A DNA stretch of 64,000 nucleotides from Siphonodentalium dalli (GCA_032622095.1 CP136069.1:46478194-46542193), one strand, 5' to 3'; shown: positions 23,563 to 35,737, counted from the first letter of the stretch. The notes: generated by a model not told the origin, from the letters alone. Translations and numbers: made by a program.

Positions 23563-24286
23563 CTAGAAGGTGACCCGACTTCGTCCGGGCTATTCAAAAA
23601 CCAAATTTCAAGTCGATACCTCCACCCGTTTCCGAGATCTGGTCTGCGCATGCGCGAAGCTGGCGTCGCACGGGCTCGGCGACCCGATAAAATTCGTATC
23701 CGGGGCAAGATACATTCACATACCAAATTTCAAGTCGATAGCTCCACCCGTTTCCGAGATATATATATATTGCCCAATGTCATTTGCGGATACCTCGGCC
23801 GGTGATGAGTTAACGCGACATTGGCCGGTTAAGAGTTAAACGCGATCACGTCACGATCTGTTGACGGCGTAATATATTTACGGAATGTTTTTCGATGAGC
23901 GAAGCATGGTCCTGCGTTCTTTCCGATAATTAAGTTAGAAACTTTAAACGTACACAGGCGTGTGATACATCATTGGAAAGAGGAAGCGCCACAGATTCTA
24001 ACCGTGCAAATTATATGACTGGCAATTTATTATTCGCGCTATATCGAATCTATTTGTGAGCACCGAACTGAAATATATTAGCGCAAAACGGCGTAAAAAC
24101 AGATTTGACCGCGGCACGTGAAAAGTTGACCTCGGATCTGAAAATTTGAGCCCATGCCACCCCCCGGCCGAAAATACCCCCACATACCAAGTTTCATCGA
24201 AATCGGCTCGGTCGTTTTCGAGTCCATCGCGATCACACACACACACACACAGACACACAGATCTTCCAAAATATATAATAGATAGA
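23563..24286 (-). mobile_element. Helitron-like element H8 (chimeric core)
   Basis: The 3' end is CTAGAAGGTGACCCGACTTC in reverse. It has one and a half 122-bp satellite units at 23595-23757, then an abrupt switch at an AT run to a core like H3 (TATTAGCGCAAAACGGCGTA shared with 18900). The 5' end is TCTATCTATTATATATTTTG. Confidence 0.65.
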
Positions 24287-24539
24287 CGAGCTAGTAACGG
24301 AAGTCAGTGCCAAGGGCGTCAACTCTATAATCTACTCCGTAACGTCGCCGGCATGTACTGCATAAGGGTGGCGTCATGGAGTGAAATCGGTAGGGTGACA
24401 CCAACGTACCTACGAATCTGACTGATCGCCATACTGTTGCGCGAGCGCACGTAAATATGTTTACCTCCAGTCGGGCCATATTTTATCGAAACAAAGGATA
24501 ATGTTAGATTGAGCCGATACTTAGTTGATATTAGTCTTT

Positions 24540-24810
24540 TCATTTGGATACTTATTTACTGAAATTTAGAACAGCCAATCACAGACTACCGGTAGAGCAA
24601 TGCAGATGGAATAAAAATACACATGCAAAGACACGAAATGCCAGATATGTGGCGAAAATGTATGTGATGAATATACTGTTATCCCAAAGTATTACTGGGA
24701 GAACCCTAACAGAAATAAATGATATAGATTTGCTGTCACTGTTAAATATAAGTATGTGGAAAAGAGTGAGCATTTTATTAAAATTAGCGTTTAAACAGTT
24801 ATCATGACGA
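24540..24810 (+). pseudogene. Decayed LINE ORF2 C-terminal fragment
   Basis: The frame from 24544 reads YLLKFRTANHRLPVEQCRWN, a pattern I recognise from the region after the RT domain in several LINE families. A frameshift near 24680-24700 moves the likely continuation (PKYYWENPNRNK, then VEKSEHFIKIS) to another frame. It is flanked by Helitrons H8 and H9. 24287-24540 shows nothing clear. Confidence 0.5.
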
Positions 24811-25401
24811 ACGTAATATATATTATTAGCAGGTGGACCCGACTTCGTCCGGGCTGTTTCCCCTCTGCTTTTCGGCGAATTGCGCGATTTGACCTTGAAT
24901 TGTCCATTTTGAAGGTCAAGGTCATGTGGGGTCACGATTTGACCCGTCCAAAACACTGCCCGGACAAAAGTACCCGTCGAAATCCATCCGGTTTTACCCG
25001 ATTTGACCTCGAATTGATCATTATGAAGGTCCCGTCCAAAACATTCATTTCGTCAAAATCCGTCTGGCTGTTTTCCAACAACAACACCAACACCAACACC
25101 CCCAAAAATGGTGGAAATCGGCCCAGCGGATACCGGGAAATCGGCCCAGCGGATACCGAGATACCCTATGTATCAAATTTCGTCCGTAAAAATCCGCCAG
25201 TTTTACCCGATTTGATTTCCACTCAAGTATATAAACGCGCCTCATATACACACGCTCATTAATTATCAAGCATCAACGTAAAGATAAATTAGTATTTTTG
25301 TAAATTTTAACTAATTATAACTAACTATTTTCTCGCCGTCAAAGTTCAACAATGTCGATGTTGTTGGTATTGCCGGCTTGGGGGCCACATGTAGATTCGT
25401 A

Positions 25402-25415
25402 CACGGAAGCCATTT
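25402..25415. repeat. Target-site duplication, left copy
   Basis: CACGGAAGCCATTT, repeated exactly at 25737-25750 around the SINE-like insertion. Confidence 0.9.
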
Positions 25416-25736
25416 TTTTCCTTTTTTTTTTTTCAAACAGCCCGGAGCTATTACGGACCAGTCTTGTCGGCTGAGTACCCCTTTAAGAGGTACACACCCT
25501 TACGAGCATGGTCAAAGTGCCCCTCGGGGTCAGTCCCCGCTTTGCAGCGAACGTCAGTCAGTCAGTCGGGTCCCAGGCTGCGAACCCAAACAGTGGAAGT
25601 CCCTTTAGGTGGGAAAAACCACCTGTGGGGGACGTATCACACCGTAAGGGCTCGATCAAAGCATAGCGACCCTGCTCACGGCCAGCGCGGAACAGATACT
25701 ACACTTTGATCTTAGCCAAAAGGCCGAGAAGCGATC
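25416..25736 (-). mobile_element. U2-snRNA-headed SINE-like retroposon
   Basis: On the minus strand the insertion starts ATCGCTTCTCGGCCTTTTGG and matches the first 45 or so nt of U2 snRNA through the branch-point-recognition region (GTGTAGTATCTGTT), with one extra A. A non-U2 body follows, then a 3' A-rich tail (25413-25434 as T on the plus strand). Perfect 14-bp target duplications flank it. The body contains GATACGTCCCCCACAGG and ends near AGCTCCGGGCTGTTTG. This structure implies LINE-mediated retroposition. It is either a member of a U2-derived SINE family or a one-off chimera. It is not a functional U2 gene because it lacks the Sm site and 3' stems. Confidence 0.85.
25691..25735 (-). ncRNA. 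U2 snRNA 5' domain (retroposed fragment)
   Basis: 45 bp corresponding to U2 stem I and the branch-interacting region. It is used here as the head of the retroposon and is not an expressed spliceosomal RNA. Confidence 0.9.
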
Positions 25737-25750
25737 CACGGAAGCCATTT
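25737..25750. repeat. Target-site duplication, right copy
   Basis: CACGGAAGCCATTT, partner of 25402-25415. Confidence 0.9.
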
Positions 25751-26300
25751 CAGCTAAATGGATTCTTGGATGAGATTCCAGATCATAAATATGATGATAA
25801 TTTAGCGAACGTTTACCCGCGGGGTAACTGTAAACGACTTGAGACTATGCGTGGTGTGAATATAAAACAAAAATAATCTATCATCAATAGACCTAAGAAT
25901 ATCAGCTGTAACAAAATTTATATCTCAGAAATTGTAAATGATATATTTTGGGATAGATACACGATTCTTAATAGCCTGCAAATTGACAATATATATTGTA
26001 AATGTTATACTTTTTTGATAAATGCACGATTCGTAATTGCCTGCAAATTGCTTACGTTCGTCGACGTATGAATATAGAGTTATCCTCCCTGCACCGGGTG
26101 ACAATCACGCCGGATCCGGATATATGAGGTTTGAAGGTCAATGTCACGTCGCACGGGTAAATTAATATGCTTATGCCAGTTCCCGGTCGAAAGTATCCCC
26201 ACATACCAAGTTTCATCGAAATCGGGTCGGCCGTTTTTGAGTTCATCGCGAACACACACACCCTCACACACACACAGATCTTCCAAAAATATATAATAGA

Positions 26301-29300
26301 TATATAATATACTGTATGTGAGTCAAACCATGAATGAAAACTTTATTACATAATTATTCCTCAACGTGTGTTAATATTATTGGTGTTACCAATATACAAT
26401 ATAATATGATGGAAGATTGTATTGTACATGTATGTTTTGTATTGTTTGTATATATGTATATACGGTTGTAGCATGTTGCAACTTCCATATTGACAATGCA
26501 AATAAACTATTCAATTGTCTCTCATACAAGTCGCGATGTCTGTAAGTTGCCCTTGAAAGCGTCCTGCTAAATTTCCATTATAAATAGTGAGTGTGTGATG
26601 GTATCTGTGGATATTCTTCAAGATTCTGATTTTCAAGATTTATTCACAATTCGCGACAACGCGACAAATGGAACATGAGGTACACACATTTATATCCAAA
26701 GAATATCATTTATCAGGTGCAGGTAAACATGTTAAACAATATTTCACCTCGCCCAGAAATGGATTAGCATTTAAATTCACAGTGAGCAATCACTTAGGCA
26801 TACACATAGCAGTTCCATTGACCAAAACAAATTGTACAGTGTTATTAACTCTTTACCTGCCATACATTTGTGATCGAACTTCATTAAATATATTAGCATG
26901 TTTCGCCAGGTCATATTTTTATGGTGACAAATGTTCAAAAAATCGCTTCATAAAGATATCTTACTTTTACTATTACACTCGAATGTTAAAGCGCATTCCC
27001 AAATTATATCTCAGACTTATTACCATCGTGTTATGTTGTATGTTCTTGGATAGATCATTCCATGAATCTCTACTGTGGCTATGCGCTCGTAGATATCATA
27101 ATCCACCCGTTCTAAATATGGTGACTATGTGGTGTTCTGACCTCGTCTGACGGGGAACTTTATAACATTGAACAAACAACGCGAGGAATATATTTCTTTG
27201 TTAATACTTTATCCTTAATAATCTATTTCGCAGTAGTGATGGTCCCAGCTCCGGATTTGTGAGTCGATACAGCAATAAACATTGAATTGTTTCACGGCAG
27301 AAATTTATAGTGAGCGGTGTAATTCAGAATTGGCTCAACAATATCACCCAACTCGTGCAATACCGACCTGGATCTCCACCTACTGTGAAATAAATTATTA
27401 AGGAGCAGGTATTTAACTGATAAAAAATATATTACCTGCACTCTTTTTTTCTATGTTATAAACTTCCCTTCAGAAAATAAAAACAATTCCCATATTTTGA
27501 ACTGGTAGAGTGCGGGCGTGGCCTGAATAGAGATTCATGGCATGATCTAGTTCTTGGGGAAATTCGCGAGCCTTGTACTACTCCACAGGCATAGTCGTTA
27601 AGAAAACAAGTAATTAAACAAAAAATAAAACCTAGCACTCCACTTCTTTAATTCTGATATTTTTAATTGATATTTTACTCGTTGTTCTTAATGAGAAGTC
27701 CTTGTGATTAGGATACACATCAATTGATTGACAATTAATGTTCGTGTTGTTCCATTCGCATGGTAAGCAGCTAATTGGCTACATACTGTCTGGTTGTAAT
27801 TAGGGTCGGACGCAATGTAACTTCTTGCTCTTAATTGTCCGTTACGTTGAGGTCATTTCGATGTTGTTTTCAATATCAAGGCAATATAATTGGCTTCGAA
27901 TTATCTTCACGTAATTTAAAAAAGGAAAGCGTCAATGACACCGTAGCTCAACTTGGTGAGGCGTTAATAATTTTATGCTGAGCAGTCAATAGAATGATAA
28001 AGAAGGAAAGTAAAAAAAGTTTCAGTTAAAGGATTATATTGTGAAAATGAAATTAATGTCATTTCAAACATTTATAAAATAAATGTGGGCTGGTGGGTGT
28101 GCAGATGTATTCAAATGTGAAATTCATTCGAAAAAAAATTGGACCACTCCCATCATAGATGTCACACCAAAGAACCAAATGAATCTTGATGATGATCGCG
28201 TATAATGGATGAGGCGTGTAGGTTGTGCCGGTGGCCATGTTTTTCTTCGAAAATCGTTCAAATTCGATATCTCCCATCTAGAGATGATCATAATCATGCC
28301 TGTATATTATCAAAACATTTCTTTGATATATGCAGGGTTTGCCGATTGATTAAAAATTTGAAATCAAAGATGGCGGCTGCTGGCTATGTCTTTCGGATTT
28401 CGAAAATAATGGATAGCTCCCATCTAGATGTCACCCCGAGTAAAATCAAAGCTGGCTGCTGGCGTCCATGTTTTTTTCCAACGAATTACGGAAATAATCG
28501 ATGTCACCCATTTACATCTGGAGGGCACCCCGATTATCCATATGAAGTTTGTTGGCGATCAGATGAGGGATGTGGCCTGTAGTGTGTGCCAAAGGATTCA
28601 GTCATGCAAACAAAATCGAAAATTGTCCACATTTTATAGCTCCCATCTAGCGGTGACCTTAAACACGCCTGTAAATTTTCAAAACATTTCTCCAATAAAT
28701 GCGGCATAAATACCCCATTCTCCCCTGAAGTGAAAATAAGTATTTCATGCATGTATCGACTTTGATCATGACAAAAAGTAAGCATTAATAATTTAAAGGA
28801 GTACTGAACACTAAATCCGATCATTTATGGCACCATCCCCTTTTATACTCGAGGCATTAAGGCCCCTCCCCCATTCGCGAATTTTCAAAAAATCTGTAAT
28901 AACAACTCTTTACCCTCACAATATGAAAATTCGAAAAAAAGGTGATTTAAAAACCAATAAACCATTTTTTTTCATGCAGGTCGATAAACAGCTTGACAAG
29001 ATATATTTTCAAAATACACACTGCATTATCTGGATTATGAACCCAACAATCTTAAATCATGACTGCCTGAGTCTGAGTCTGAGAAAATAAATAAAACATT
29101 TTTCATGACATGTTTTTTTTTTTTTTTAGTTTTCAAATCGTGTCAGGCTGGCTAAAGTGCCAATGATCGTTTCTGATAAAGAGTGTTCGCTTCTTAAAAC
29201 CAGTAGATAATATTATGTCTACGTAATTTGGAAGGAGGTATAAAATAGGTTGACAAATACAAGAAATATTGAAATTCCGGCTTCATATACTCTGAAAAAT

Positions 29301-30130
29301 ACTTGCCATTGTCACAGCCAATTTTCCAGCTGTTTTAAATTTTTCGCACATACGCGAAATAAACGTGCTTATTTCTACCATATGAGTAATAGACCTACAC
29401 GGAACGCTCTTTTCTGTTCAATGCCGTGCAAATGGATGTTTTTGTTTGGGATCCAAACATGGTGTACACAGTTGTATTTTTCATAAGTTTATTGCGTCTT
29501 TCTGTGAAATATAATGCTCGTAGAAAGGTAGTTAAAGTATTGATCGACCTATTTCGATATCGGGGGAAATTCAAAAGCCAATATTATTAGCGGTATTTTT
29601 GGAAAGCAAACCGCCAAGTGGTTTTTAACCTTTTTTTACTGAATGGATTCTCGCATCAGTCGTAAACGTATACATTGGAAAGGTCTATTATTCATCTGGA
29701 GGGATGTCCATGAAAGTGAAGCAGACGACCGATAATACAATTGCAATAGGATCCCGTTTGCTGAATTAATTTACCATCTGAACATTTCCTAAGGGAACTT
29801 CCCGTCAAAATAGTACAGAAACGATTAAACAAAATTATATCCTTTTGTGCCGACGTCTTGGCAATATTAGATAACCTGGTGCGCCTAGTCCCATACAGAA
29901 ATTCGATGATGAATAGTCAGCTCAAAGGGTCCCCGAGCACTTGATGTGTAACATAAAATACATAGAACATGCACACAGTGCAGTACAGTAACAATAAGCG
30001 GAATGAATGTTTGTGTTATCGTTAACCTAGGCTTTCTCTGGGACATTTCCTTTAGAGATGATAGGTTCATACCGGAAACTAATATGATCATACGCGACAC
30101 TCATTGGAGCAACCACACATGCATTCTGTG
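26301..30130. other. Anonymous interval, no convincing gene
   Basis: The longest frame (26668-27150, 160 codons) has no recognisable domain and a Cys/Phe/Tyr-rich composition like random AT-rich DNA. A diverged satellite is at 28140-28720. A short motif, ATTCCGGCTTCATAT..CTGAAAAATA, occurs at 29274 and 30186. Confidence 0.5.
28140..28720. repeat. Diverged 'ATGGCGGCTGCTGGC..CTCCCATCTAGATG' repeat
   Basis: CTCCCATCTAG recurs near 28270, 28412 and 28640. GGC-GCTGGC..CCATGTTTTT recurs near 28235, 28370 and 28455. A further single unit lies at about 54145-54260 (GATGGCCGCTGGCGGCCATG). Confidence 0.55.
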
Positions 30131-30131
30131 A

Positions 30132-30329
30132 GTTAACCCTTTCAGTGCCAAGTCCGATTTTTGTATCAACCCATATTTCCTTGATCATTCCGGCTTCATA
30201 TGGTCTGAAAAATAATTGCCATTGTCATTACATTGATTGAAAGAGCTCTTAGCTCACACTCTTCAGTCCTCAAACTAAATCTAAGTAAATTCGTCGCACT
30301 GAAGACCTCTGTCAAAATATATATGAGAT
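30132..30329. mobile_element. Fragments of a TTAA element and of a Helitron end
   Basis: 30132-30175 (TTAACCCTTTCAGTGCCAAG, then TCCGATTTTTGTATCAACCC) matches the left end of the element at 61731. At 30302-30329 GAAGACCTCTGTCAAAATATATATGAGA is the reverse of a Helitron 5' terminus like H1's. Confidence 0.55.
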
Positions 30330-30489
30330 TACAAGTACCATAGTCTTATACATTAAATACGTTGATACCAAATTCCGAACAGAATAAATTACTACAATTA
30401 TTTCTTAGACGGCTGTATAAAATATTAAATTTCCTCGGCCAACGTTAAAGAACATTGGAGGTTTGAGTTTCGTCATAGTCTTTGACATA

Positions 30490-32340
30490 GTTTAGATCAT
30501 TTCTTATTGTGGGAGGGGGGCTCAGATTTAAGTGATATGCATGTTGCATCCCATTGTTCAACCATGGTGGGTATAAATGTATTATCCATGTGTTTTGTAC
30601 GACATAGATCGGTTCTTAATCTAAGTGGATGTCGGACTGAATAGTTTACATGTTGTTGAACAGTTGATGGCAGGAGATCTGATACATATCTAGGGGCTTT
30701 GATGTCATTATTTAGAAGCCATGTGCGAATGTTGTGGTATATTTTTCTGCCGGCCAAGGGAGGCCATGTTAATTCTAACACAAATTAGATACAGACTGAG
30801 TTCGACCGGAGCCAATTCTGCTTGCATCAGCATGTATACCATAATGTTTGGTTAAAAGTGTTTGTTTTGCTTTTTTCCCATACTACATCTCCATTATGGT
30901 GAGTATATATGTTTTAAACATAATTTCAATAGTTTTACGGTTAACACTAAAATTTCTGTCTCCGAAGCTGAAAAAGACGACTTGAGACTATTACAGATTT
31001 CGTTGATATGAGCATCCCACTTCAAATTTGACTGTATTGTTTCACCTAAGTGTCTGTGACTGCATACTTGTTCGATGGGTTCATTACCTATGCTCAAGTT
31101 TAATGTACCTTTTGACGGGGTAAGTGACTTAATCATTAATTTCGTTTTTGTAACATTAAAAGTGACCAACCACTGGTCCGACCTAATTGATACTCTGTCA
31201 ATGTAATTTTTGAGAACTCCAGTTTAATAAAAATTGTTTGGAGAAAAAGCATGTATCATCTGCATACATCCGAGTGGGGGATTTTATCGATGCTTCTAGA
31301 ATTTAGGATATGCGGGCATAATCTGTCATAACATTACCGACGACAACCCGTTGCCTGTGGTTTAATAAAGAAATAACTGTCAATCCATGAGAGAAAATTT
31401 CCAATACTGCCGGTTTGTTCTAATTTGAAAATTAACCCTTTGTGTCACACCCTCTCAAATGCACGACTTATATCGCAGCAGGAACAGGATTTGCGTTCCC
31501 GCCCGAAGGGCGGCGCGAGGACGGTGGTGGGCTCATCCGAAGATCGCCCTTACGCCCTGTCTTGAATCTTCTTTGGTATTTTATCTTCGACAGTCAGGCC
31601 GCGGATCGGGTGGAGAAGTCTTGAGGTCGGACGACTTATATCGCATAATATAGCACAGGTATTTAATACTTGGTCAACTGACAAACTTAGGGAGTGATAG
31701 ATTTCAAGACGTTGGAGAGAAGTACTATGTACAGGAGTAAATCCCGATTGGTACTGATATCACATTATTCTTGTAGAAATGTTCAGATATGCATTTGAGA
31801 ACTACTTTATCAAATACCTTACATATGGATATTAGCCTGTAGTCTTCGCTTGTAGATCGATCTGACTTCTCAAAGATTGGCATAACGTTAGCTCGTTTCC
31901 AGAGGTCAGGAAAAATACAAGTATCTAAAGATTTTTTAAACAAAATTTAAAGTGGAAGTATTATCTCTGGCAATGTATCTTTAAGCATTTTTGCTGTGAT
32001 TCCGTCATGGCCAGCGGCTTTCTTTGTATTAAGATAATTAATAGCCGTTAATATATCATCCGACTTGATGTCTAGCTCGTTCAATTCGGATTTGCATAAC
32101 CTTTGTGTTGCGGTAAAGAACATTGCGAGTCATCAACACACGAAATGCCAACAAATATGTTATTTGGCAAACATGCTTTGTCAAAGTCATCAGAAATAAG
32201 TTCTCCATTTTGGGATCGTGTAGTTGAGGCATTCACTCTTTCGATTTTGGGTCCATTAGCGACCATAGCTTGCTCTCACCCCGATAAATTTAATAGAAAT
32301 TCCGACTCATTTCCGATTTTATCATAAATAGTAGACACTT
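30490..32340 (-). pseudogene. Decayed LINE ORF2, reverse transcriptase relic
   Basis: Read on the minus strand, pieces occur in RT order. 32270-32080 has GELISDDFDKACLPNN..VDDSQ, a pre-RT motif. 32090-31950 has a frame with KAAGHDGIT. 31943-31725 reads FKKSLDTCIFPDLWKRANV then SEDYRLISICKVFDKVV. 31169-30894 has FNVTKTKLMI..HLGETIQSNLKWDAHI, which lies after the RT core. 30781-30497 is a C-terminal tail with PTMVEQWDA. Frameshifts and stops separate the pieces, and a 153-bp insertion interrupts it at 31478. This is a jockey/CR1-type family distinct from the LINE at 4575. Confidence 0.8.
31478..31630. mobile_element. GC-rich 153-bp insertion with 15-bp target duplication
   Basis: ACGACTTATATCGCA occurs at 31463-31477 and again at 31631-31645. 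The insert is much more GC-rich than its surroundings and can pair with itself (CCCGCCCGAAGGGCGG). No A-rich tail is evident. It looks like a retroposed structured RNA or short SINE, but I do not recognise it. Confidence 0.75.
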
Positions 32341-32688
32341 TTGACGATAAGTAGTTCGTTTGAAACATAATTATCAGTCATAGATGGCGGATAATGCGTG
32401 TATCAATAGAAAAATAAATGTTTAATTAACCATACAATTTTCTAGGGGTTCGCAAAAATACTATATGCGTCCAAGTGTGGGTACCCACCATAATTTTGGG
32501 TATCAACGCCGCATATAGATCCTACGATGAGATGTCGCCAAACCAGAGCTGGTACATGTATGTCAAAGACGCGAATGATATGCTTCACGTTTTGACAGTT
32601 TCTGCGTGAAATTATCCCAATTATCATTCGGACAGGCCGGCACATGGATCATCTTTAGGTGGGGGCGCATTTGCAAGGGTGAAAACGT

Positions 32689-33160
32689 TTATGTTTGTTT
32701 GTGTTTTTGGTTTGACCGAGGTTGAGAGACACCCCAACAAAACATTCCTGTCCCTGGTGACAAATGCATTGACGATGCATGACACGGATATTGGCCTTTA
32801 GTTTTCGCTTCTAGGTCGATCTGATTTCTTAAAGATTGGCATAACGTTAGCTCGTTTCCAGAGGTCGGGAAAATACAAGTCTCTAAAGATTTTTTAAACA
32901 AAATTTCAAGTGCAGGTATTATCTCTGAAAATATACCTGTAAACACTTGTGATTCCATCATGGCCAGCGGCTTTCTTTGTATTAGGAGAATTAAAAGCCG
33001 TTCATTTACCATCCGACTTTATATCTAGCTCATTAAATTCGGAATTGCATAACTTTTGTGGTTGCGGTAAAGAACATTGCGAATCATCAAGACTTTACTG
33101 TTTGCCAGAAATATTTCTATGACGGATGAGACTGAATGTTAATTTGTGTAATATCCCCAT
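32689..33160 (-). pseudogene. Second decayed copy of the same LINE RT region
   Basis: Minus strand: KPLAMMESQ..EILFKKSLETCIFP and the FFKKSD/RPRSE region parallel 32000-31850 at DNA level (ATTGGCATAACGTTAGCTCG in both). 33020-33150 matches 45625-45870. Confidence 0.7.
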
Positions 33161-34754
33161 GTTGTCGCTCAGCAAATTTGATTCGGTTATAGACTTTGTT
33201 TCTTATTTTTTTTTAGCATTCTGCCAAATCATTATCCCTATTTTCAGTGCTTATATTTTGGGCGAAATAATACTCGCGATGTAGGAACTGTTTGATTCAT
33301 AATTTCTATATATCTCTCAGTAAAGTTTCAACAACCTCATTCACATCACCTGTGTTTTAATTATTCAAGCCAATCACTGTTCCCAATCAATTCGCTTGCT
33401 GTACAACAGTCCGCTTTAGTGTAATTTCGAACTGTTCGACAATAAGACTTTCTCCCTCCAAGTTCAAATTTAAAGGTAGCGGTAATGATCAGATATCTCT
33501 AAGTCTAATAGTTCTGAATGATAGCAATGTACAGTGTCACTGACTACAATTGGAGTATAACTTTAAGATAAGCGCTGAACCGTTTCTTATTAGATTATCT
33601 CATAAACTAAATTCAATGCTTTGTCTGATGTACAATAATTAAGGGTCGAATACATACTGTTTAAACCAAGTTGTGAAGTAGTCAATTTTATTTTCATTGT
33701 GCTTTGGCAATATGCAGACCGTTGCTAAGAGGAAGTCACTTGAAGTATTCGACAAAATCGATTGGGAACAGAATGGTAGCATAGTGAAGCTGTTTTGTTG
33801 TATTTTTGTGTATGTTCGTTCATTAGTATAAAATCATGACATCTTGTGAGCAACATTTGATTAAAAATGGATACACACTTGTATGTAATTTCTGTATGAA
33901 AATTACATGTATTTTACATTGTCACACCATTCATTGATATCACTAATCACCTGCGCGTTAGAGGTTCATCGTTAACAGACGAGACAAGTGAGTAGTTATA
34001 TATAAACGATTGTCGAACTGATTGCTATCCGGAAATATATTTTAGGCCAGTCATAAACATGTCGTCAACCTTTCTACTATAAATTACAATACAAATTTAA
34101 GCAAATAGCCAGAGTCTATTGTGCAAAGAGGCATATCACAAACAGCTGGTATTATTCCTGCGTTAAAACAGAGATGAAACCCATTCTTTTGGGAAAAAAC
34201 CTCTGAAAGCATGAAACAATACCTCATACATGACATGGATATAACATGAATAAATTTGTATCATGACAAAGTAATATAATATACAATTTTCTACTCGTGT
34301 GCATATATCAGTTTGTTTTTTTGGTTCTGTTTTTGCCTTTATTGTATGCTATACTTTTGTATAATATATAAGTTGTGGAACCATGCGCTGAAAGAAGACT
34401 GGCTAAAGTGATCTATTTCACTCATAACGCCTAAGTCGTAAACATATTTCAATTGTAATACTGCTCACTCATAATATAGCTTGACAAATCATGCAGTCAC
34501 CGAATGAGCGCTCAACACATTTCGGTGACCATTCAATTGTAATCACTCGTATCCATATAGACAAAAGTTTTGATACTATTCTTCGAAACGAACAGAACTA
34601 TTATTCTCGCATGGATACCGACATGAATCAAGTCTGGCTAATACGTAGGATTTTGTTAATGCATGACCGCATGGTGAATCCCATGTTAAGAGAACGTGCA
34701 TGATGTATGTATGCGATTTGTATGTTATTTCTAGAGATTCCCATGTCATCAATG

Positions 34755-35737
34755 CAGGGACGCGGCTAGAGGGTCTCCGTTGGGGGGGGTGTCCACCTTG
34801 GGAATTTCCGACGGCACCCCCCCCCCCCATTGAGTCAGAATCAGACCAACAGACCAACACACAAGGTTTTGCATAATTGCACTCCCGGTATGAGAACATT
34901 CAGATATTTTAACCTGAAAATTGCAAACAAAAAACTAGTGGCCTAAGTCCAGACAAATGCACACAGCTACGGACAAGAGACCAGGACAACCATGGTCGGC
35001 CCGGTAAGAAAATTTTGAAAACTATACAAGAAAATCGCAAATCCTAGCATCTAGACTGGCCTCAACTGAAACTTTCTTAGTGATGGAAATTTCAAACCTC
35101 ATACTCCACTCAGGTTGGACAATTCTTCAACTGATGATCATTTCTGTCCGCAAGTTTGACCAAATGTAGTAAAATATTGTTTTGCTAAACTAATTAGTAG
35201 TTTTGTATTGGCCATGGGGATGGGGCAATGACACACCGGGCGACCATGGTTCGGCCCGGTGTGCGAAAATTTTGAAATCTGAACAAGAAAATCGCAAAAT
35301 CTAGACTAGCCTCAAGCCTTCCAACTGTTGGAAATTTCAAACCATAGACCCTCACTTAAGTTGGAAAATTTCCAACTGATGACAATTCTAATGATAATGT
35401 TGACCAAATGTATGACAATATTGTTTTCTTAAATTAACTAGAAGTTTTTGACTGGCCACGGGGGAGGGACCAGGACACAAGCTTTCCAAGTGTTGGAAAT
35501 TTCCAACCTGTCACCCCCCCCCCCTAAGGTTGGAAAATTTCCAACTGATGACCATTTCTGTCCAAATTTTTGACAAAAAATAGGAACATATGCCAATATT
35601 GGTCCAAAAACAATTCCCCCCAATAAATTGTTTTATTTTCCAACTAATGTTTTGGCAGGTATGAACTTTCCAACTGTTGAAAAGTTTGACCAAAGTTGGG
35701 GGGTGAGACACCCAAACCCCCTGTCGCCACGTTTCTG
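34755..35737. mobile_element. hAT-like non-autonomous DNA transposon (983 bp)
   Basis: It is flanked by 8-bp duplications CATCAATG (34747-34754, 35738-35745). The termini CAGGGACGCGGCTAGAGGG and CAGAAACGTGGCGACAGGGG (reverse complement of the right end) are imperfect inverted repeats of hAT style. Copy II has the empty site with one CATCAATG at 48506-48513. The interior has two or three tandem units with GTTGGAAATTTCAAACC and CGACCATGGTTCGGCCCGG. No transposase frame is present. Confidence 0.85.

Larger units (their letters stand above)
24826..26300 (-). mobile_element. Helitron-like element H9, interrupted by a SINE-like insertion
   Basis: The minus-strand 3' end is CTAA (still CTRR) after the hairpin GCCCGGACGAAGTCGGG. 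The 5' end at 26300 is TCTATTATATATTTTTGGAA. The core has AGGTCA repeats and CCCAGCGGATACCG repeats shared with H3 (18430, 25115). 25416-25736 is a later insertion. Confidence 0.65.

Noticed and set aside
26668-27150. 160-codon open frame
   Set aside because: No domain, no similarity I recognise, and composition typical of AT-rich non-coding DNA. It is not supported as a gene.
27940-28000. tRNA-like A-box (GTAGCTCAACTTGGTGAGGC)
   Set aside because: No B-box at a suitable distance, no cloverleaf, and no tail or target duplication that I can define.
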